Shown: piece after piece, positions 21,602-30,273 of the stretch | How the letters are laid out: the number at the start of each line of letters is the position of its first letter | How positions within the stretch are numbered: position 1 is the stretch's first letter | Source: Symbiodinium natans | Lineage: Eukaryota; Sar; Dinophyceae; Suessiales; Symbiodiniaceae | Length of the DNA stretch: 39,921 nt | NCBI GenBank assembly: GCA_905221605.1 | Contig: CAJNDS010000311.1 | Location: 129,001 to 168,921, forward strand | Direction: 5' to 3' | Notes under the pieces: generated by a model | Told to the model about the DNA's origin: nothing | The model's input: the letters and a program-made list of their open reading frames with translations, nothing else | Databases searched by the model: none | Translations under genes and position numbers: made by a program

Positions 21602-22792
21602 ATGGCCGCTCCGACGGGCTTGCCGCTGCTCGAGAACTTGGCGGTCGCGTCCGCCCTCGACAAGCAGGTGCTGTTGTTCCTCCGCGACAAGGGAGTGACA
21701 AGTTCGGGAGTGCTGTTCCACTTGTTCGAGGACAGGGCCAAGATCCGCAAGACTTTGGCCCCGTTGTTGGTTGGAGTCAAGGTAGGCACCGACGACCTAA
21801 AGTTGGACGACGTTGGCCTTGAGGTCGCGATCGCAGTCCTGGAGCACATGGCGGATGAGATCGGACTCGCCAGGGCAGCACAGATGGCCGCAGTGATTCC
21901 AGCGGCAACCCCTCTTGCAGCCACAGGGTCGACAAGCACGGTCGCCGACGACGCCAAACCCCCCAAGCAGTTGCCCAAAGGCTATTGGGCTAAGAGAGTG
22001 AAAGAGTTCGAGGAGGCGAAGATCGAGGGCCGCAACCGCACTTTCCCAGTACACCTCTTGGTCGGCGCAGAGGAGACGTTGGCAAGGATGGTCTACGAGA
22101 AGGAGCACTCGCACCTATTCAGTCCCGTCAAGTTGGGAGAGATCATCTCTGTCCGCAACTTCACTCCGAGTCGCCAGGTGAACCCTTGGGCAAAAACCGA
22201 GGACAGGTTCTCGGACTCCTTGAGCCTGGACGCCTCAGGTTCGCTGGTACAGAGGCACAAGAAGATCCCGGAGCCCCAGAAGGCCCTCACAGTCATCGAC
22301 GCCTTCGAGTCAGTTCGCTGGGCGATGGTCTTCGCGAGGTGGGGCGAAGAGTTCGTCATCGGCCAGTTGATCGACTTTTTCATTAACCTGGTCCGCGACA
22401 ACCAGAACAAAATCCCGCAGATTCGCGAGTACTACCGCAAGACCTCTTGGGATTTGGCAATGCACATGCGAGCGGACGGCTCTTTCCAGGAGGGCGTAGA
22501 GAAGATCATCTCGAGCACCGAGCGCCGCGACGCCCTCGCTCGGTGGATGCCCCAGGAGGGCAAAGGCAAAGGCAAGGATACGGACGGCAAAGGGAAGACG
22601 AAGGACTTCACCAACAACGGCAAGGGCAAGTTTCGCTACATAGCTCCGTACGTCTCCCAGAACCAGACGAGGCCCCCGTGCAGACTGTTCGCAGCAGGGT
22701 TCTGCAAGTTCGGAAGCTCGTGCAAGTTCAGCCACAACCAGAACCACGGAGGACAGCACAGCCAGGCCCAGGCGGTACCGCCACAGGCCTAG
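21602..22792 (+). CDS. Gag-like protein with C-terminal CCCH zinc finger, 396 aa
   Basis: Putative structural and RNA-binding protein of the element. The N-terminal 100 residues are helical and hydrophobic. Residues 110-315 are a mixed alpha-helical region with many Trp/Phe/Arg (SVRWAMVFARWGEEFVIGQL), as expected of a capsid-like domain. Residues 320-345 are a Gly/Lys-rich basic linker (GKGKGKDTDGKGK). Residues about 360-380 form one CCCH finger with spacing Cx7Cx5Cx3H (CRLFAAGFCKFGSSCKFSH), probably for RNA binding in place of the usual CCHC knuckle. Assignment as Gag rests on position, zinc finger and basic linker; there is no motif that proves it. The frame ends in UAG (22790-22792), after which the same frame stays open into Pol. 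Confidence 0.72.
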   Translation: MAAPTGLPLLENLAVASALDKQVLLFLRDKGVTSSGVLFHLFEDRAKIRKTLAPLLVGVKVGTDDLKLDDVGLEVAIAVLEHMADEIGLARAAQMAAVIPAATPLAATGSTSTVADDAKPPKQLPKGYWAKRVKEFEEAKIEGRNRTFPVHLLVGAEETLARMVYEKEHSHLFSPVKLGEIISVRNFTPSRQVNPWAKTEDRFSDSLSLDASGSLVQRHKKIPEPQKALTVIDAFESVRWAMVFARWGEEFVIGQLIDFFINLVRDNQNKIPQIREYYRKTSWDLAMHMRADGSFQEGVEKIISSTERRDALARWMPQEGKGKGKDTDGKGKTKDFTNNGKGKFRYIAPYVSQNQTRPPCRLFAAGFCKFGSSCKFSHNQNHGGQHSQAQAVPPQA

Positions 22793-22828
22793 GGACAACG
22801 CGGGGCGCCCGATGCCCGAGATCGGGCG
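22790..22828 (+). promoter_or_regulatory. Gag stop codon with downstream hairpin, candidate readthrough signal
   Basis: The stop is UAG followed by GGA. Thirteen nucleotides later a perfect 8-bp stem CGCCCGAT/ATCGGGCG (22806-22813 and 22821-22828) encloses a 7-nt loop. The reading frame has no further stop between 22793 and the methyltransferase domain. A UAG followed by G and a nearby stable structure is the arrangement used for Gag-Pol readthrough in some retroelements. Termination and re-initiation, or a point mutation of a formerly continuous frame, would also explain it. Confidence 0.5.
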
Positions 22829-24150
22829 ACACCCGACAGAGGTTCGCTCGGGAAGCGCCCTTTTCCACCCTTACCTCCACCCCTTGGGCTCGGTTCTAGT
22901 TCCCCTCCGGGAGGTAACTTACAGGTAGCGACAGGCTCCGTCGGTTCAAAGACGGTGGAGCACCAGCCCGCACCGCTGCCTCGCCCGGTTGTCCCCCCTA
23001 GGTTCGGTTTAGCCCCGGCCCTAACCACGCCAGCTGTCCAGAGCAGTTCGCCGCCTACAGCACCCGCTCAGTCCGCAGCGAGCGCTAGAGAGCGAGTTGA
23101 GAAGCAAGCCTCAGGAGAGCCTCACAGTTGCACGACACAGGTCGCGCTGCTGTCCTTCTTCGACGGCATAGGTAGTGCACACCAGTCGCTTCTTGACCTT
23201 CGCATAGAGCCGCTGGTTTCCTGGTCGTGGGAGGTCGACCCCGACTGCAACAAGGTCGTCCGACAGAGGCACCCCCGGGTGGTGCTGCAAGGTGACGCTC
23301 TGTCCGCAGACCCTCGCAAAGCGGTCCAGGCTCTCAAGGACCAGTGCCCGCCAGAGACGTTCGTGGTGGTCGCTTGCGCACCTCCGTGCCCAGACTTTTC
23401 GCAGATCAAGGGCGACAAGGCCCTTGGTACAAAGGGCGAGGAAGGTCAGAAGTTCGCTCAGTGGGTAACCAACTGGTACAACCCTTTCCGGAAAATGTGC
23501 AGGTTTAAGTTTGCACTCTTGCTGGAGAACGTCACCATGGCCAAAGACACTCAGGTCGCCCTCGACGACTTGGTCGGAGTGAGGTCTTTTTTTGTGCGAC
23601 GCAGCTTCGTTCGGCCTGGTCAGCCGGCCGCGCTTGTGGTGGTGCTCGAGTTTGTCACCGCCCGAAGCCGAGGCTAGTGCTCCGCCCGAGGTGGCATCGG
23701 GAATGGCCAGGTGGAGAAGATGGAATAGACAGTGGGAGTTGGTTCCTGCGAGCTCTCGTTTTCCCCGCCAGGTCGCTGCAGAGTGCAAGTTCGCCAAGTT
23801 CAACGAGAAGGTAGAGAGCGGTTCGGTGCGCTTCCCTTGCTTGACTACACCCGCGCCAACCCCAGAAGGACGCCCGCCGCCTCCGAAAAGGAAGCGGGAC
23901 GAATCCCCGCAGACTCTTTCGAGGTGGAGAGCCGACAACCAGCAGTACGCCCCGTGGCAGTACAGGGACTACGCCTTAGTCGAGGAGAAAGGGAAGGTCG
24001 CGCCACCGTCTGCTGCAGTCCGGGAGTTCCTCCACGACTACCCGCCGGGATACACAAAGGCAGTCCCGGAGAGAGCCAGGTGTACGCAACTGGGGAACTC
24101 TTGGCACTTGCCGACAAGCCGTTTCATCCTGTTCGTTGTCTTGCTCACAG
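22793..24150 (+). CDS. Pol N-terminus: C5-cytosine DNA methyltransferase domain (split by a frame change)
   Basis: After a Pro-rich linker (22793-23136) comes a C5-cytosine methyltransferase. Motif I is LLSFFDGIGSA (about 23147), the catalytic Pro-Cys loop is APPCPDFS (Cys codon 23387-23389), and the ENV motif is LLENVT (23525-23533). The following DAASFGLVSRPRLWW lies in the next frame, and motif X-like QLGNSWHLPTSR is near 24090. The short C-terminal part (FLHDYPPGYT then LGNSW) recalls the DNMT3-type end more than DNMT1. The domain is complete apart from a change from frame 2 to frame 0 at a run of seven T (23587-23593). It would methylate cytosines, plausibly the element's own cDNA. Methyltransferase-carrying retrotransposons have been reported from Symbiodinium-type dinoflagellates; the placement before RT here is read from the sequence. 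Confidence 0.85.
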
Positions 24151-25826
24151 CTCAGGTTGTAAAGGTCAAAACTCAGGAGCCACACGTCTGGTACGAAGAG
24201 AAGCCGTTCCCTGTGTTCGAGCTCAAGTTCCACCCCGACGGTTCGAGGCCACTTCTGAGGGCGTGTTCGTGGTGGAGACGTTTTGGTCGCCAGTGGGACC
24301 CTAACGAGCCTCAGGCCTTCCAACTGCAAGGCCCTCTTCACGACGAGAAGGAGCACGTGAGATGGTCTACGTCCCTGTCATGGGAACAGGCTTTCCCGAT
24401 CAACCTGAACCCATGCCTCGAGTTCGCAATCGAGCAGCAGGAGAGAATGGGGGGAAAAGTCGTTCAGTGGCGCGAGACAGTGGTCGACGACGTCCAGTCC
24501 CTTGTCGAGGAGCTTCGAGAAGACCAGGACGAGTGGCTGTCTCAGGCCCCCGAACACGTTCAGCAAGTTTACAAACAAGGTACGCCGAAGTTCGTGGTTC
24601 AGTTGCTCGCGTTCGCTCACCTGCTCCAGCTCTTAGATTTTCCAGAGTGGGAAAACCTGGTCGCAGACTTGTTTTGGGGTTTTAGGCTCTTAGGACCGCT
24701 GCCGCCGGGAAGCTCGTGGCACCTGCGACAGGACAACAAGTACTCGAGCCCATGGTCGCCTGCGCAGTTTCAGTCTTTCAACATGGCGCATGTTGTGAGG
24801 TTGCTGGCGTCCAAAAAGGAGGACGAGCATTCGGCTACCATGAAGGCCGAGCTCCTCGAGGAAGCACAGAAGTCTAGGTTCGCGGGCCCCTTCTCGGCGC
24901 AGTGGCTAGAGTCCCAGGCCAAGTCACACCGTGTGTTCGCAGCAAAGGCTTTCCCAGTGGTCCAAGGTCCCAAAGTTCGACGAGCCGACGACTGGCTCCG
25001 AAGTGGCCATAACGCGACAGTATGGGCAGGCGACACTCCGCCGTACCAAGGAACCCCGACGATCATTTCGGGCATTCGACGGGTGGCCAGAAGCAGTTCC
25101 CCAGAACTTTCAGCCGTCGACCACGAGGGCGCCTACCGGAACTTCCCAGTTCGCTCTCCGCTGGAGTGCGCCACAGTTTTGCCAGAAGAGGGCGACGAGA
25201 GAATCTGGCTACACCGAGTCCTTCCGTTCGGATCCTCGGGGTCGGTGTGGAGCTACATCAGGTTCGCTGATGCAGTGTGCTTTCTGTCAATCTCGCTCCT
25301 CATGTTGGCCGCAGCTCACTTTGTCGACGACTTTTACAAGTTCGAGTCGGCGAAGACATCAAAGCCTGCGTTCGCCTCCTTTCAGAAGCTGCACAGAATT
25401 ATTGGCACCAAGATGAAGGAAGCCAAAGCCAAGCCCCCCGATCGCAAACAGACGCTTCTAGGGGTGGAGTGGACCATCTCAGATGACGAGCTTCTGGCGT
25501 CGCCGGGCCCGAGCAGGATCGAGAAGCTGGTCGCCCGGATCAAGGAAGTCCTGGCCGCCGACGCCCTCTCACCACAGGAGGCCGCAAAGCTGGCGGGAAA
25601 GTTGAACTTTACGTGCTCTTGGGTTTTCGGCCAAGCAGGGAAAGCACTTTTGAAGCCTTTGTTCGCTCGCCAGCAGTCGGGCATTCACAAGCCTACGAGT
25701 TTGAGCTCGTCACTTCGGTCTGCGTTGAAAGAACTGCAGAAGTTGCTCCCAGAACTGAAGCCTGTTCGCATTCCGTTGAGACCCCAGATGTGCAAGTGTG
25801 TGTCTTGTATGCGGACGCATACATAA
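24151..25826 (+). CDS. Pol middle: DIRS-type reverse transcriptase
   Basis: Same frame as the second half of the methyltransferase, so the two are fused. About 170 residues of linker follow, then RT. The RT shows a fingers-type segment KVRRADDWLRSGHNATVW (near 24980), motif A AVDHEGAYRNFPV with catalytic Asp at 25119-25121, LPFGSSGSVW (near 25230), and motif C FVDDF with the two Asp at 25326-25331. The segment SGHN and the late GSSGSV are typical of DIRS/YR-element RTs. A helical thumb/connection follows (DALSPQEAAKLAGKLNF). The frame closes at 25824-25826, but the protein clearly continues in another frame from about 25,790. Confidence 0.85.
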
Positions 25827-26428
25827 ACATAGCAGGTTCGCGAAGGGCAGCGAACCGGTGGCTCAAACAGGGCATCCCTCATGATGTTCTGCAAGAGAGT
25901 TCGAACGGATGGGGAGCCATCTTTCTTCCGCCATCAGGTCGCAGATTGGCTTTCCGGTCAGAAGTGCCTAATGAGGTTTTGAGAAAAACAGCGACTTCTA
26001 AGGCGTTCATCTTCTGGCTGGAGATGATGGCCCAGGTTCTAGCGGTGCTCACGATCGCAGAGGGCATCCAAGGACACGTGCTTTGTTTCGTTGACAACTC
26101 AGCAGCAGAGCACGCGCTGCAGAAGGGCTTTTCGCGAGACATAGCTTTCACCAAGGTGCTAGGTTGCTTCGCTCGCCACATGGCCGCAAAAGGTTTAGTA
26201 CTGTCGTTCCACAGAGTCACTTCGGCTGCCAACGTGTCTGACGGAGTCTCTCGAGACGACTGGTCTGCGGCAGCAGAGCTCGAGTGCAAGTTCGCGAAGT
26301 TTGACTTCTCCAAGGCGTACAAGTGGTTCCGAAAACTCCCCAACTTAGAGGAATCGGCTCTCTTTCCCAAGTTCGTCAAGTTCGCCGAGCACTTGGGCGC
26401 GCAGGGAGTGGGGGAACAGCGCGCGTGA
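25780..26428 (+). CDS. Pol C-terminus: RNase H domain (in shifted frame)
   Basis: RNase H of the DIRS type, which degrades the RNA template during reverse transcription. Acidic residues are present: Asp in YADAY (25814-25816), Glu in WLEMMAQ (26021-26023), Asp in FVDNSAAEHAL (26093-26095), and the late NVSDGVSR motif (near 26231). It is read in frame 2, while the RT is in frame 0; the crossing lies between about 25,780 and 25,800. The C-terminus repeats a short motif, ECKFAKF, that also occurs in Pol just after the methyltransferase SRPRLWW motif. The frame ends at 26426-26428. No canonical slippery heptamer is visible at the crossing, so a single-base deletion is likelier than programmed shifting. 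Confidence 0.82.
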
Positions 26429-27140
26429 GTGGAGTGAGTCGCGCTGTTCGTACAGAACACAGGCCGCGAGCAGGAGGCCCTGAGGGCATTCCTGGTCGCA
26501 GACCGAAAGACCGCCCCAAGACTCTCGGGATAGGGACCAAAAGTCCGCATCGAGGTCTAAGCGAATGCCTTCGCTTTTACAGTTACGGAGGGGTGCTTGT
26601 CCTTGTCATTCAACCAGGATGTTATCCCCCCTCCATCCTTGCGTCAGTCAACCCGGTCGAACCAGATGTCCCCGGCTCCTCAACCCGGAAGCTCTTGAAA
26701 CCCCCCCCTCGCCAGGCCCCGCCCACCCATGTGACGTGCCCTGGTTATTGTGTAGTCAGTGAAGGATGTGGTTCTTGTGCTGTCAGACGACCGGTCGTTA
26801 TCAACCCCCCTCAGCAGCAGGCGAATGAAATGGGACGGACCTAAGCTTCACAAAACCGAAAGGTACGTGCCATCTGTGACTTCCCAGCGTCTGGTAGGGA
26901 AGCTGGGCGAGGTCACAGACGACGGGTTTGGGTTCAGGTGGCATGGCAGGACTACCGCACGCCTGCCAACATTTGGTTACAGGTGATGGGCGGGCGCTCC
27001 GAAGAGTAGGGAGCAAATGACCGGAGTGCCGTTTTGAGCATATGCGAGAAGTACTTATAGAGTTCAATTTGCTGCATGTGTAGCCGCTGATGTCCACGGA
27101 ATGTCATGTCGGGGTCTCCGTGCGCGGATGTGCTGCTGAG
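26429..27140 (+). other. 3' part of the element and remaining host intron
   Basis: No exon is assigned. The sequence holds C-rich runs (about 26625-26635, 26700-26708, 26805-26815) and a segment TTCGCTTTTACAGTTAC (26570) similar to one near 17840. The right end of the element is probably near 26,830. The stretch 26,840-27,140 reads like ordinary intron sequence. Confidence 0.35.
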
Positions 27141-28440
27141 GAAACCGCATAATCACACCATCTCCGTGCAGGAGCCACAGTCGTTTATCCGGGATCGGCA
27201 TTCCCCAAAATCTTTAGCATTTCACAAGGTGTAGCCAGATTACGTTGCCAGTGGTACTGGGAGTTCTTTCGAAATTAGCTGTATCCAGGCCGTACTAAGG
27301 CGGAAATCATGAGTCAGTGCCAACCCCTTTGGAATCACTCGACTCCAGACCTGGAATCCGCAAACCAGCTGCAGCAATCCGAGTTTACAGTTGAAGAGCT
27401 TGTCGTAACACGGCATATCACGGCGTAACCAGACGTTGCACCTCGGGACAAACCTCGGGACTTTTTTGAGGTCGGACCTCGCCTTCGTTGGAGGGTATCA
27501 TGGCTTGGTCGACTTGAGAGTTGGCGAGATTTCTCGAATTCGTGTGGCCCGCAGACGCCTCCAAACAGTTTCAAACCGCACCCGCTGCACGAGAATGAGT
27601 GTGGTACATTGCACAGGTCAGGATGGAAGAGGCGTCCAGTTGAAGGACGGGTCGGAGATCGATGTTGGCCATGAGCACAGCTTGGCACCCTTCGACAAAG
27701 TCTCGTGAAGTTGCAGTCGTTCCCGCGGCGGCTGAGATATCATCATCAAGTGTACCGGCTTCCATCTCAATGACGAAGTTCCGCAGGCATTGCCGGTGGA
27801 GCTTTTACACTGACTGGCGCGTGTAGTGCATGGCAGGTCGTGGGCAGCTCGATGATGCAGTCATACGGGCTCATTGACTACAACCTCAACTACCAGGTAC
27901 CCCGTTCGGAAGAACTGTGCTCCGGCCTTTGCCAAAGCTGCATATCTTTCACTGCCCAAAGCCTCTTGTATGTTCCGGGGTCCCTGCTCGGCTGCTCACC
28001 TCTTGCAAAAGCACGGGCATGCAAGTCTGCACACCTTTTCGGATTGCAATTAATCAGTCAGAGATGTAGGATTCTGTTCGGAGGCCGAGCCCCTCCTCGA
28101 CCAGGGGCAGCACATTGCTTAGCAAACTTGGAAATTTTGCCTTAGGCCTGTTGCGAGATAAGGAGAGAAGGAAGCTTTGAGTGTGGCCGGACATATGCAC
28201 AGGGTCACGGGCAGGGTGGACTTGAGGTTTGGCAGCGCCAAGTCGACGGATGGTGAAGCCGAAAACCCTGCCATGAAAGATGCTTTGTGGCAGTTCATGG
28301 GCATGGCAAACACATCACAGCCAACCAGGGTTGAGTTCGGCTGTCAGAACCAGGAACTCATGGAATTATACCACACGAAGGAGTTCGCCAGGCCGTACAT
28401 ACTCTGCCACTGCAAGCTGGACGGCTACTTCGTCAAATAA
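27141..28440 (+). CDS. Flavin-containing monooxygenase-like protein, 3' exons
   Basis: C-terminal half of the gene that begins at 14,540. Exons: 27141-27167 (KPHNHTIS; the frame is also open further upstream), 27471-27541 (SDLAFVGGYHGLVDLRVGEI), 27617-about 27661 (QDGRGVQLKDGSEID), 27737-27786 (IIIKCTGFHLNDEVPQ, the conserved IKxTGF-type segment), 27837-27896 (SYGLIDYNLNYQ) and 28171-28440 (terminal exon, stop TAA). Phases match at 27167/27471, 27541/27617, 27786/27837 and 27896/28171. Donors are GC (27168, 27787) and GT (27542, 27897); the donor after 27661 is not clear. The exon linking SFEVWRKCYE to KPHNHTIS is not identified and may lie in the intron that holds the mobile element. No stop or frameshift is seen in the resolved exons, so the gene may still be expressed. 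Confidence 0.8.
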
Positions 28441-30273
28441 ACGGAGCTACGCAAGCAGCGAGTGCCTGATTTGGCGTGGTAGGGGCTTGGGGCTTGTGAT
28501 GATGCTTCGGGCGGGCGTCTGCAGGGGCCTGGAGATTTATCGACGCATTGGCCTGGATGAGGCCTTGGAACATCTGGCTGACAGATTGCTTGCTGGTGCA
28601 CGTTGCTTCTCCAGGAGCCGTTGAAGCCCCAGGGCAACCCATTCGGCTCAGGCCAAGGTGGCCCCATCGAGACCTGGCTGCCCTAGGGCCCTAAATGGCC
28701 CTATTTAGGGCCTAGAGCAGAACTTTGCTGACGATGCTTTGATGCCGCACATGCTGTGAGTGGACTTAAGGATTGTCTCTCGTACTACTTTGCCTGGCTG
28801 GTCGCAGACTTATTGAGATCAGCCAAGCAATGCCCAACCATTGACCAACGGTTTGCCGGTAAAGCACAGAAGGTGGATCATCCAGAAGAACAGGCTGCGG
28901 ACGTTTGGCTGTGGGGCCGTGAGAGCTTTAGTGCATGGAGGAGGTTGCCAACGGTTTCTGCTGTTCAGCTTTTGGTTCCCGGTTCATGCTTTGGTCCCGT
29001 AGTGCTGGATACTTTGGACCAATTGAGTGTTCTGAGAACCGGTGCCAGGCGGCCCTGCTGAAGCACGGCGGGCCCCCTTCACAGGAGATGTCCGGCACAC
29101 CCACAGCCCCACACACGCATCCTGCTCTATCGTAAGTGAATGTAAGGGAGAATCGTGCAGGATTTGTTCCTGCACTATGCGCTGCACGCGTGGTAAGACC
29201 CCGAAAATTGGGCAGAGGCGCTAGAAGGACTAGGACATCTGCACAAGGATTGCAAGGGAAACGCCTTTCACCCAGGTGGTTGCTCCAGTGCATCGACTGG
29301 TTTTATTGGCTACAGTGCAAGTTTCTGGTCGCTTGAAGGTGAAGCCAAGTTGTCTCTGATGCTGGGCAGGGGTTTGCTGAGTTGCTTTAGGCGGCTGTGA
29401 GAAACACCTTAGTCGCGCTTGGTTCTTTTCATTTTATATATTTTGATTATTTTGGCTCTGAAGAGAGAATATTGGAGTACAGTGGAGTAAAGCTCGACAG
29501 CACCGGCTAAGACTGACACATCATACGTGTCATGTCCGATCAAGGCACCCTCGATTTGTTAATTTGAGAGTACCCTCGATTTCTGTATCCAATTTGAGGA
29601 GCGCGTGCCTTTATGTGTTTTTTGCTTCGCACCCTGAAATAAGAAGTCTCCCCTCAGACCTGTGGCCCAGGGATTTGAGTTGCCATTCGGGAGATTCTGA
29701 GATCCTCCCGACATGAAGAAATTGAGGGACTAGTCTTGCTGGCTTTTCGCATACCCCTTAATGCAATGATTTGTCAACGGTGCTGTCGCTATTGTCAATA
29801 TGCTTGTTCTGGTTGGTGTTGTGGAGTTGTTGTTTGGAGTTGTGCTCTTAATGTGTTACGACTCATACTTCCCTGAACTTCTCCATGAAGCTGCTCGTGT
29901 AAACAAGCAGTTTCTGCGAACTTTTTGTAACTTACTGCTGCTGCCCGACTACAGTCTTCCGTGCAGAAGCAAGCTCAGCAGATCCTTCTTGACAGCTTCA
30001 AGAGAGCCAGGAAGGTCTTCCGAAGGTGGGCAGAGAGTAAGCGAACAGTTTTGAACACGAATCAAGCCTGTGCAGGAGATGGTGAAGCTCCAGCCTCAGA
30101 ATACTCGCATTGTCCAGACTGGCCTAGATCACCAATCGTTAGCAAGCGAGAAGTGGCTGTCAAGGTTGTGGTCCAGCGCGATTGGCCAGAACAATTCTAC
30201 AACACTTTTGAGGTGCTCGGGACCAATGTGTCTCAACCGGGTTCTGCGAAGTCGAACAGGCTGTGCCCTGTGA
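28441..30273 (+). other. Intergenic region and unresolved upstream exons of the transacylase gene
   Basis: A hairpin (28678-28720) lies 240 bp after the monooxygenase stop. Plus-strand frames at 28756-29061 and 29961-30374 have exon-like parts (for example HPEEQAADVWLWGRESF, and QKQAQQILLDSFKRARKVF near 29961) and may be 5' exons of the next gene, but no splice chain could be fixed. The stretch 29,350-29,800 is AT-richer and holds nothing I can name. Confidence 0.35.
28678..28720. repeat. Hairpin with telomere-like arms
   Basis: CTGCCCTAGGGCCCTAAAT and its near-complement ATTTAGGGCCTAGAGCAG surround a 6-nt GGCCCT centre, giving a stem of about 18 bp with one bulge and one mismatch. The arms contain CCCTAAA/TTTAGGG, the plant/dinoflagellate telomere word. 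It could serve as a transcript-end structure for the upstream gene. Confidence 0.65.

Larger units (their letters stand above)
17550..26830 (+). mobile_element. Tyrosine-recombinase retrotransposon encoding a DNA methyltransferase (approximate limits)
   Basis: Five long intronless plus-strand frames follow one another: a zinc-ribbon protein, a tyrosine recombinase, a Gag-like CCCH protein, and a Pol with methyltransferase, reverse transcriptase and RNase H. The host genes on both sides are cut into exons of roughly 20 to 270 nt, so the block stands out. The recombinase in place of a DDE integrase, and RT and RNase H motifs of the DIRS type, put it among YR retrotransposons. Limits are not defined: I found no clear long terminal repeats. 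Weak candidates for boundary sequences are C-rich tracts at 17552-17570 and about 26700-26815, and TTCGCTTTT(T)ACAGTT at 17840 and 26570. It lies inside a monooxygenase intron in sense orientation. The leftmost ORF may belong to a different, adjacent element. Confidence 0.75.

Noticed and set aside
22310-23938. Long minus-strand frames opposite gag and pol (162 and 275 codons)
   Set aside because: Antisense shadows of GC-rich coding sequence; they lack domains, while the plus frames carry clear motifs.
25770-25800. Programmed -1 frameshift signal at the RT/RNase H crossing
   Set aside because: No X XXY YYZ heptamer and no obvious structure at the crossing; a one-base deletion explains it more simply.
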